Positions 1-5,069 of a stretch of DNA of 5,069 nucleotides are shown in pieces. Source of the DNA: Myxococcaceae bacterium. Its GTDB lineage: Bacteria > Myxococcota > Myxococcia > Myxococcales > Myxococcaceae. Numbering within the stretch: position 1 is the stretch's first letter; every line of letters begins with the position of its first letter. The position numbers and the translations under genes are program-made. The stretch lies in contig JAGSPQ010000524.1 of NCBI GenBank assembly GCA_018262385.1, forward strand, positions 1 to 5,069, given 5' to 3'. Below the pieces are notes generated by a model. The model was not told the origin of the DNA. It ran no database searches and saw only the letters and a program-made list of their open reading frames with translations.

Positions 1-767
<767 letters not shown>

Positions 768-789
768 ATCGCCGCATGCCGGGCGCGAC

Positions 790-799
790 GTAGAATGCG
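790..799 (+). promoter_or_regulatory. Candidate -10 region for the sigma-like gene (near-leaderless)
   Basis: The decanucleotide GTAGAATGCG contains TAGAAT (791-796), which matches the housekeeping -10 consensus TATAAT at five of six positions. It ends 9 nt before the ATG at 806. Transcription starting about 7 nt downstream of it would give a leader of only a few nt, which fits the lack of a Shine-Dalgarno sequence there. No convincing -35 element is seen at the usual spacing. The site lies within the 38-bp gap between two divergent genes. A related decanucleotide precedes the gene at 2738. This is an inference from sequence only. Confidence 0.35.
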
Positions 800-805
800 C
801 GCCAG

Positions 806-1678
806 ATGACCCTTTCGGGTGAGGCGTTCGCGAAGGCGTTGGGCGAGCGTTCTGCCGAGGTCTCGCCGGCGGCAGCGGCGCGGTTTGGCAGCGAGGCGTT
901 CGCCGCCCACCCGGCGATCCGCAGACCCGACCCGGTGGAGTTCGCGCGGGCGGTGGCCGAGCGCCTCGAGCACCACCCGCTCAGCGCGCTCACCCCGGCC
1001 GATCTGTTTCTCGCCCAGGGCGCGGTGGCCGGCGATCCGGTGGCGCTCAAGGCCTTCTCGCAGCTGGCGCACCACCGGGTGCCGCGGGTGCTGGCGTCGA
1101 TGCGCCCCTCGCCGGCGCTGGTGGAAGAGGTGGACGAGCGGCTGCAGGAGAAGCTGATCGTCTGCGCGCGCGGCAAGAAGCCAAAGCTCTCCGAGTACCA
1201 GGGCACCGGCACCCTCGCCGCCTGGGTCGGGGTGGCGGCGGTGCGGATCGCGATCGAGCTGATTCGGCTCAAGCGGTACCAGAACGCGGTCACCCTCGAC
1301 GAAGGGAGCCTCGATGCCCGCCTCGCGGGCGGCGATCCCGAGTTCGACCTGCTCAAGTCCGCGCACTCGCGGCGGTTCAAAGAGGCGTTCCAGGCGGCGT
1401 TCGTGAAGCTTCCGATCGAGGATCGCAGCCTGCTGCGGATGCACCTCAAAGACGGGCTGAGCATCGACCAGCTGGGGGTGATGTTCCAGATTCACCGCGC
1501 CACCGCCGCGCGCCGAATCGGCCGCGCCAAGGAGGCCCTGCTCGAGGGCGTCCGGGTGGTGTTGTCGGCGAAGTTTCGGATGTCTGACGACGAGATCGAC
1601 AGCGACCTGAGGAAGATCGAGCCGAACCTCGACCTCTCGCTCAGCCGGTTGCTGCTGGCGAGCGACCGGCGGCCATGA
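806..1678 (+). CDS. Sigma-70-family RNA polymerase sigma factor, myxobacterial type
   Basis: This 290-residue protein probably directs RNA polymerase to a specific promoter set. Residues 60-157 resemble sigma region 2: the stretch VEEVDERLQEKL (106-117) matches the core-binding helix, and YQGTGTLAAWVGVAAVRIAI (131-150) matches the F-G-S-L-x-x-W-L-x-x-I-A pattern of the DNA-melting and -10 recognition helices. Residues 192-247 resemble region 4, with LPIEDRSLLRMHL followed by a helix-turn-helix around LSIDQLGVMFQIHRATAARR (218-237). There are about 60 extra N-terminal residues and a C-terminal tail of about 35 residues, so it is longer than a typical ECF factor of roughly 180-200 residues. This architecture recalls the Myxococcales-specific sigma-70 families (TIGR03001-type, recalled from memory). 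Its TGA overlaps the next ATG as ATGA, so it is coupled to the zinc-finger kinase. ATG 806 has no clear ribosome binding site but lies just downstream of a -10-like hexamer. Family confidence is good; the regulon is unknown. Confidence 0.85.
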   Translation: MTLSGEAFAKALGERSAEVSPAAAARFGSEAFAAHPAIRRPDPVEFARAVAERLEHHPLSALTPADLFLAQGAVAGDPVALKAFSQLAHHRVPRVLASMRPSPALVEEVDERLQEKLIVCARGKKPKLSEYQGTGTLAAWVGVAAVRIAIELIRLKRYQNAVTLDEGSLDARLAGGDPEFDLLKSAHSRRFKEAFQAAFVKLPIEDRSLLRMHLKDGLSIDQLGVMFQIHRATAARRIGRAKEALLEGVRVVLSAKFRMSDDEIDSDLRKIEPNLDLSLSRLLLASDRRP

Positions 1679-2715
1679 GCTGTGTCAGCGATTCGCAGCT
1701 GCTGAGCTTCTTCACCGGAGCGCTGCCGGCCGCCCAGCGCGCCAGCGTGCTCGAGCACCTCGAGGGGTGCGAGTCCTGCCGGCTGGTGGTGGCCACCCTC
1801 GGCGGCGAAGGCCGGCCGCCGGCGTCCGCGCCCGAGCGGGTCGGGCTCTACCGGCTGATCAAGCTGCTCGGCCGCGGCGGAATGGGAGAGGTCTTTCTCG
1901 CCGAGGACGAGGACGGGCAGCGCTGCGTGGTGAAGCGGCTGCTGGCGGAGCTGGGCGACGATCCCGACCTGCAGCGCCGGTTTCGAAGAGAGGCGCAGGT
2001 GCTGGCGAGGCTCTCGCATCCGAACATCGGGCGGCTCCTCGAGTTCGGTGAGGACGAGGGCACCTGCTACCTCGCGCTGGAGTTCATCGAGGGCGTCGAC
2101 TTCCGCACGCTGCTGCGGCGCTTCAAGGACAGCGGCTCGATCGCGCCGGCCGCGCTGGCGGTCGAGCTGGTGCGTCAAGCGGCGAGCGGGCTGGCGGCCG
2201 CCCATCGCGCGACCGACTCTCGGGGCAAGCCGCTCAAGCTGATCCACCGCGATGTCAGCCCGGGGAACCTGATGGTGAGCTGCGAGGGGGTGGTGAAGGT
2301 GATCGACTTCGGGATGGCGCAGTCGGCGATGCACGAGGCGAGCAAGACCGGAGTGGTGCTCGGGAAGCTGCAGTACTTCTCGCCCGAGCAGGCCAGAGGC
2401 GATCGGATCGATGCGCGCTGCGACGTGTTCGGGCTCGGGCTGGTGTTTCAGGAATTCCTCACCGGGCGGCGGTCGTACGCGGGGTCCAGGCCGCGCGAGC
2501 TCGAGCGCGACGTGTCGGCCGGCCGCACCCCGGCCGAGCCGCCGGCGGACGTCTGGGTGATGGCTGAGCTGTGGGAGATCTCCAGGCGCTGCGTGGCGCC
2601 CGACCCGAAGGATCGGTTCACCACCATGGACGCGCTGGAGCACGCGCTGGCCGCGGTGCAGCGCGCGCGCTCACTCACCTTGCCCGCCGAGGCGATCCGC
2701 GCCCTGACCGGCTAG
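1675..2715 (+). CDS. Anti-sigma-type zinc finger fused to a Ser/Thr protein kinase
   Basis: This 346-residue protein has two parts. Residues 1-42 form a zf-HC2 (anti-sigma zinc finger) pattern: Cys3, then His28-x3-Cys32-x2-Cys35 in LEHLEGCESCR. Such fingers bind sigma region 2/4 or sense zinc and redox state in known anti-sigma factors. Residues 59-330 are a complete Hanks-type kinase: glycine loop LGRGGMGEVFLA (65-76), catalytic Lys87 in VVK, helix-C Glu106, HRDVSPGNLM (191-200), DFG (211-213), SPEQ (236-239) and CDVFGLG (249-255). The protein ends soon after the kinase domain, and I see no hydrophobic segment long enough to span a membrane, so it is probably cytoplasmic. The start codon lies inside the ATGA overlap with the sigma-like gene, which implies coupled translation in a stoichiometric pair. 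I infer that it restrains or activates the sigma factor through the finger, with phosphorylation as the switch. Being a general signalling kinase whose finger binds something else remains possible. Confidence 0.92.
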   Translation: MSCVSDSQLLSFFTGALPAAQRASVLEHLEGCESCRLVVATLGGEGRPPASAPERVGLYRLIKLLGRGGMGEVFLAEDEDGQRCVVKRLLAELGDDPDLQRRFRREAQVLARLSHPNIGRLLEFGEDEGTCYLALEFIEGVDFRTLLRRFKDSGSIAPAALAVELVRQAASGLAAAHRATDSRGKPLKLIHRDVSPGNLMVSCEGVVKVIDFGMAQSAMHEASKTGVVLGKLQYFSPEQARGDRIDARCDVFGLGLVFQEFLTGRRSYAGSRPRELERDVSAGRTPAEPPADVWVMAELWEISRRCVAPDPKDRFTTMDALEHALAAVQRARSLTLPAEAIRALTG

Positions 2716-2719
2716 CGAA

Positions 2720-2729
2720 GTAGGCTGCG
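2720..2729 (+). promoter_or_regulatory. Candidate -10 region for the surface-protein gene
   Basis: GTAGGCTGCG matches the decanucleotide upstream of the sigma-like gene at eight of ten positions, including the flanking G and GCG. Its hexamer TAGGCT (2721-2726) ends 11 nt before the ATG at 2738, a spacing close to the other copy. It fits the TAnnnT skeleton of a -10 element, but only three of six positions match TATAAT and no -35 element is evident. If it is a promoter, the downstream gene is not solely dependent on read-through from the kinase gene. No Shine-Dalgarno sequence is seen before the ATG. Confidence 0.25.
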
Positions 2730-2737
2730 GCCGTCCG

Positions 2738-3931
2738 ATGAAGTTCACCCTCACCCTGCTGCTCCTGTGCCTTCCGGCAGCCGCCTGGGCCAAGGCCAAC
2801 GGGCTGGCGTCCAACGGATGCAGCGGCTGCCATGGCGGCGGCGCCACCCACCCGGTGACGATCACCTCCAGCAACCCCGCGCCCAACCCGGGCCAGGCGG
2901 TGACGCTCACCATCACCCTCCAGGGTGGCGGCTCCGGCGGGCTCTACCTCCACAGCGGGGTCGGCACCTTCGCCAACCTCTCGGGCGCGACCCGGCTGTT
3001 CCTCGGCGAGCCGGTGCACGCCTCGCCCCGCCCCGGCTCGGGCGGCCAGGTGGTCTTCCAGGTGCAGTGGACCGCGCCAACGGCAGCCGGCGGCACCGAC
3101 TTCGAGGCGTGGACGGTGCTCGGCAACGGCAACAACTCCAGCTCGGGCGACAGCACCGGCTACACCCGGATCAACCTCGTCTGGGGCTGCGCGGGGATTC
3201 CGGTCTACGGCGACCTCGATCAAGACGGCTGGGGCGCCGCCGATCGCGGCACCACCCGCCGGTGCACCGCCGTCCCCGGCTGGGCCGACAAGCTGGGCGA
3301 CTGCAACGACAACGACGACCGGGTGAACCCCAGCGCGATCGAGGCGTGCAACGGCAAAGACGAGAACTGCAACGGCCAGCTCGACGAAGGGCTGACGATG
3401 ACCACCACCTGGCCCGACGCCGACAAGGACGGCTTCGGAGCGATCAACGGCGCTCCCGCCACCGGCTGCTCCAGCGCCTCGCGCGCCTCGAACAACCAGG
3501 ACTGCAACGACGCCGACCCGAAGATGCGCCCCGGCGCGACCGAGATCTGCAACGCCTTCGACGACGACTGCGACAGCATGGTGGACGAGGGAGTGAAGAT
3601 CCGCTGCGGGGTCGGCTGGTGCGCCCGCTACGGGCCGACCTGCAATCCGGCGCTGTGCATGCCGGGCGAGCCGATCGTCGAGACCTGCAACTACTTCGAC
3701 GACGACTGCGATGGCGTCGACGACAACGGGATCACCTGCCCCGGCGGCGAGGAGTGCCTGCTCGGCCAGTGCGTGCCCCGCGGCACCCAGCCCGACGCCG
3801 GCCTCCCGCTGCAGCCCGATGGCGGCACCGCGGCTCCTCCGGTGAAGAGCGGCTGCGCGAGCGCCCCCGGCTCGTTCGCGCTGCTCGCGCTGCTGGCCGC
3901 CGCGCGGCGACGCCGGCGGCGGTTGAGCTAG
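2738..3931 (+). CDS. Secreted CxxCH / MopE-repeat protein with MYXO-CTERM-like surface anchor
   Basis: This 397-residue protein is exported and probably held on the cell surface. Residues 1-18 form a signal peptide (MKF, a Leu-rich core, cleavage after AWA). CSGCH (28-32) is a haem-c attachment motif at the mature N-terminus. Residues 33-148 are Gly/Thr/Ser-rich and beta-like, as in the choice-of-anchor V (Reeler-like) domain that follows such a motif in myxobacterial proteins. Residues 157-219 and 225-286 are MopE-type metal-binding units (PF11617 type), each with a DxDxDG-like start (DLDQDGWG, DADKDGFG), a DCND core and a C-N-x3-D-x2-C-x4-DEG end. A Cys-rich stretch and a third partial unit (311-331) follow. 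A Pro/Asp/Gly-rich linker leads to SGC (371-373), a short hydrophobic segment (380-389) and six Arg, the MYXO-CTERM pattern processed by myxosortase. It starts 22 bp after the kinase stop. Haem attachment, metal ligand and role are inferred; extracellular redox or adhesion are both possible. Confidence 0.88.
   Translation: MKFTLTLLLLCLPAAAWAKANGLASNGCSGCHGGGATHPVTITSSNPAPNPGQAVTLTITLQGGGSGGLYLHSGVGTFANLSGATRLFLGEPVHASPRPGSGGQVVFQVQWTAPTAAGGTDFEAWTVLGNGNNSSSGDSTGYTRINLVWGCAGIPVYGDLDQDGWGAADRGTTRRCTAVPGWADKLGDCNDNDDRVNPSAIEACNGKDENCNGQLDEGLTMTTTWPDADKDGFGAINGAPATGCSSASRASNNQDCNDADPKMRPGATEICNAFDDDCDSMVDEGVKIRCGVGWCARYGPTCNPALCMPGEPIVETCNYFDDDCDGVDDNGITCPGGEECLLGQCVPRGTQPDAGLPLQPDGGTAAPPVKSGCASAPGSFALLALLAAARRRRRRLS
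3206..3730 (+). repeat. Tandem MopE-type metal-binding repeats within the surface protein (two full, one partial)
   Basis: At protein level, unit 1 spans residues 157-219 (3206-3394), unit 2 residues 225-286 (3410-3595), and a partial unit 3 residues 311-331 (3668-3730). Units 1 and 2 align from the acidic DxDxDG start through DCND and NP/RPGA(T) to C-N-x3-D-x2-C and DEG. Unit 3 keeps only the C-terminal half (ETCNYFDDDCDG). The acidic and Cys residues are consistent with calcium or another metal bound in a disulfide-stapled fold. The DNA has diverged and is not a close nucleotide repeat. Confidence 0.75.
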
Positions 3932-3938
3932 GGCACCC

Positions 3939-3954
3939 GCTGATGATCATCGGC
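3939..3954. other. Small palindrome between convergent genes
   Basis: GCTGATGATCATCGGC contains a perfect 10-bp palindrome (3942-3951) and can fold as a 6-bp stem, including one G-U pair, around a GATC loop. It lies in the 46-bp gap between the stop of the surface-protein gene and the TGA that ends the opposing reading frame. That position would suit a bidirectional terminator, but the stem is weak and there is no T-tract on either strand. A chance palindrome is equally likely. Confidence 0.2.
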
Positions 3955-3977
3955 AATCGCAGCCGCAGCTTCATCGG

Positions 3978-4115
3978 TCAGGGCGCCTGGGAGTCGAGCA
4001 GCAACTGCCGGTAGAAGCGGATCATGTCCGCACCCGCGCGCTCGAGGAGCTCGGGCTCACCGGCGTCGAGACGGTGATCTACGTCGAGGACGGCCCGCGG
4101 GTGGTGCTGCGGCGG
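3978..4115 (-). pseudogene. Out-of-frame 3' remnant, probable C-terminus of the convergent gene
   Basis: On the minus strand a frame of 45 codons plus TGA (stop at 3978-3980) reads as plausible protein, with stretches such as AVLDVDHRLDAGEPELLERA and GADMIRFYRQLLLDSQAP before the stop. It has no start of its own. It is offset by one base from the larger minus-strand frame that ends at 4079, and the two frames overlap. Adding one C to the six-C run on the minus strand (G at 4114-4119 on plus) would join them and give the long gene a natural C-terminus. Alternatives are a remnant of another gene left by a recombination, or a chance open frame: its exact antisense codons on the plus strand are also open and GC-rich at the third position, although they lack a start. 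I do not recognise the family. Confidence 0.4.
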
Positions 4116-5069
4116 GGGGCCGAGATCGGGGTCACCCCATCCGTCGCACCGGCAGTTTCGGGCGCTGCCCAGCTATCGCTCCGCTCGAAGATCTTCAAGG
4201 CCGACCCATCGAGCGCACGCGCAAATGCATGGCGGCGGGTCACTGCGCTCACGGGCGCGAACTCCGTTCCGGCATCGAAATTCTCCAACGAGATTTGCGC
4301 GCCGGAAAACCGGGGGACGGCGAAGGAACCGACCGGCGCTTCGGGCCCACCCGAAACGGCCGACATCGGGACGAGCGGAGCTCCGAAATGAATGCGGTGT
4401 CTTGGGTTCAGGAAACACCGGCGCGGCAGCTGCAGCATTGGCGTGCGCAGCTCGCCCTGGCCGGCCCAGGCAACCTTCAGATTCTGGGCCCCGCTCCGCT
4501 GGTTCGGCTCGGCGAGCGGGTCGGCATTGTCCTCAAGCCACAGCACCTCTGGATCCGCGCCGACGAGATGACCCGTGTCCTCGAGCGCAACCAGCCCTCC
4601 GTCGCGGGTGGCCAGAGCCATTTGCCAGGGGCCAGTGAAGAGCAGAGCGGCGTCCTTTCCGAGCGCCACGCCCGCGGCAGCCGTTCCGGGTACCGCCGTC
4701 GACTGGATCGCAATCCCACCATCTTGCTCCGGCGTCAGGTGAAGGAGAGACAGCGAACCACTCGAGGTCGTTGCGCTGCCCAACACCCAGGCCTCATCGC
4801 CGTCCGCGACCACCGCGCCGGCGGTTGCGAAGGCGGTCAGGACGCGGTGGGTCGCCCGGAATGCGGTGCCATCGTCCTCGAGCCGCTCGATGCCTGAGGC
4901 GCCGCCAAACGAGGCCAACCGCCACAGCACATTGCCCGAAACAGCGAAGGCATTGCCCTCGAGGACCTGTCCGCGGCTCGTCAATATTTGGGGAGCGGAA
5001 GGCCTTTCGTGTGTCACGCAAAGCGCGGTGTCCAGGTCGTCGATCTCGTAGCCAACGCAGCCCAGCGGC
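4079..5069 (-). CDS. Hypothetical protein, probably extracytoplasmic (partial at N-terminus; possible frameshift at C-terminus)
   Basis: The frame is open to the right edge and gives 329 visible codons before TAG at 4079-4081. A GTG at 5017 is an in-frame candidate start, but it has no ribosome binding site and the reading continues upstream as PLGCVGYEIDDLDTALC, so I treat the gene as entering from the right. The PLGC at the edge resembles the end of a lipobox, which would make this a lipoprotein, but Pro at -3 is atypical and the signal peptide is not visible. The body is rich in Gly, Ala, Val and Trp, with recurring short segments such as GNVLWRL, GDEAWVLGS and FTGPWQMAL, as in beta-propeller or beta-sandwich proteins; no catalytic motif is recognised. 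The last dozen residues (APRRSTTRGPSST) are Arg/Ser/Thr/Pro-rich, typical of an out-of-frame GC-rich reading, so the annotated end may be artefactual. About 75% of the first 120 visible codons end in G or C, clearly fewer than in the genes to the left. Confidence 0.75.
   Translation of the reverse strand, partial: PLGCVGYEIDDLDTALCVTHERPSAPQILTSRGQVLEGNAFAVSGNVLWRLASFGGASGIERLEDDGTAFRATHRVLTAFATAGAVVADGDEAWVLGSATTSSGSLSLLHLTPEQDGGIAIQSTAVPGTAAAGVALGKDAALLFTGPWQMALATRDGGLVALEDTGHLVGADPEVLWLEDNADPLAEPNQRSGAQNLKVAWAGQGELRTPMLQLPRRCFLNPRHRIHFGAPLVPMSAVSGGPEAPVGSFAVPRFSGAQISLENFDAGTEFAPVSAVTRRHAFARALDGSALKIFERSDSWAAPETAGATDGVTPISAPRRSTTRGPSST

Noticed and set aside
1492..2643. Long minus-strand open frame of 383 codons antisense to the zinc-finger kinase
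   Set aside because: It mirrors the kinase codons in the opposite direction, has an Arg/His/Leu-rich composition and has no domain. The plus-strand kinase motifs are unambiguous.
3901..3977. Rho-independent terminator after the surface-protein gene
   Set aside because: Only a weak 6-bp stem is available and there is no T-tract on either strand.
2767..4014. Plus-strand open frame of 415 codons overlapping the surface-protein gene in another frame
   Set aside because: It is extremely rich in Arg, Gln and Pro, has no signal or domain, and is an out-of-frame reading of the MopE-repeat gene.
3927..4391. Plus-strand frame reading ALEELGLTGVETVIYVEDGP and onward, antisense to the end of the convergent gene
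   Set aside because: It looks plausible between about 4010 and 4130 but has no ATG or GTG before 4074 and no ribosome binding site. It then runs antisense to the better-supported minus-strand gene. It is the exact codon complement of the minus-strand remnant, which explains its appearance.

Overview
The window looks like chromosomal DNA of a myxobacterium (phylum Myxococcota). The GC content is very high and nearly every codon of the first four genes ends in G or C. The Ser/Thr kinases have the myxobacterial HRDVSP(Q/G)NLM catalytic loop. A divergent sigma-70-like protein of a myxobacterial type is present, and a secreted protein ends in a MYXO-CTERM-like tail (Cys, short hydrophobic segment, run of Arg). 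No species can be assigned from the sequence alone.

Layout. (1) Positions 1-767, minus strand: the 5' part of a Hanks-type Ser/Thr protein kinase gene that runs off the left edge. (2) Positions 806-1678, plus strand: a divergently transcribed sigma-70-family protein. Its stop codon overlaps the next start as ATGA. (3) Positions 1675-2715, plus strand: a protein that fuses an anti-sigma-type zinc finger (zf-HC2) to a complete Ser/Thr kinase with no visible membrane segment. (4) Positions 2738-3931, plus strand: a secreted protein with a signal peptide, one CxxCH haem-c-type motif, a probable choice-of-anchor V-like domain, two and a half MopE-type metal-binding repeats and the MYXO-CTERM-like tail. 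(5) Positions 3978-5069, minus strand: a convergent gene of unknown function, open at the right edge. Its codon usage is less GC-biased than the rest, and its 3' end appears frameshifted near a run of six G at 4114-4119. No RNA genes, mobile elements, CRISPR arrays or attachment sites were seen.

How the parts may work together. The sigma-like factor and the zinc-finger kinase are translationally coupled and form a plausible signalling pair: the zinc finger would hold the sigma factor and the kinase would control that interaction. The second kinase is divergent across a gap of only 38 bp, so the two transcription units must share control DNA. The surface protein follows the kinase by 22 bp and could be an output of the pair or simply the next gene. 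A related decanucleotide, GTAG(A/G)(A/C)TGCG, lies just upstream of both the sigma gene and the surface-protein gene and may be the -10 region of near-leaderless transcripts.
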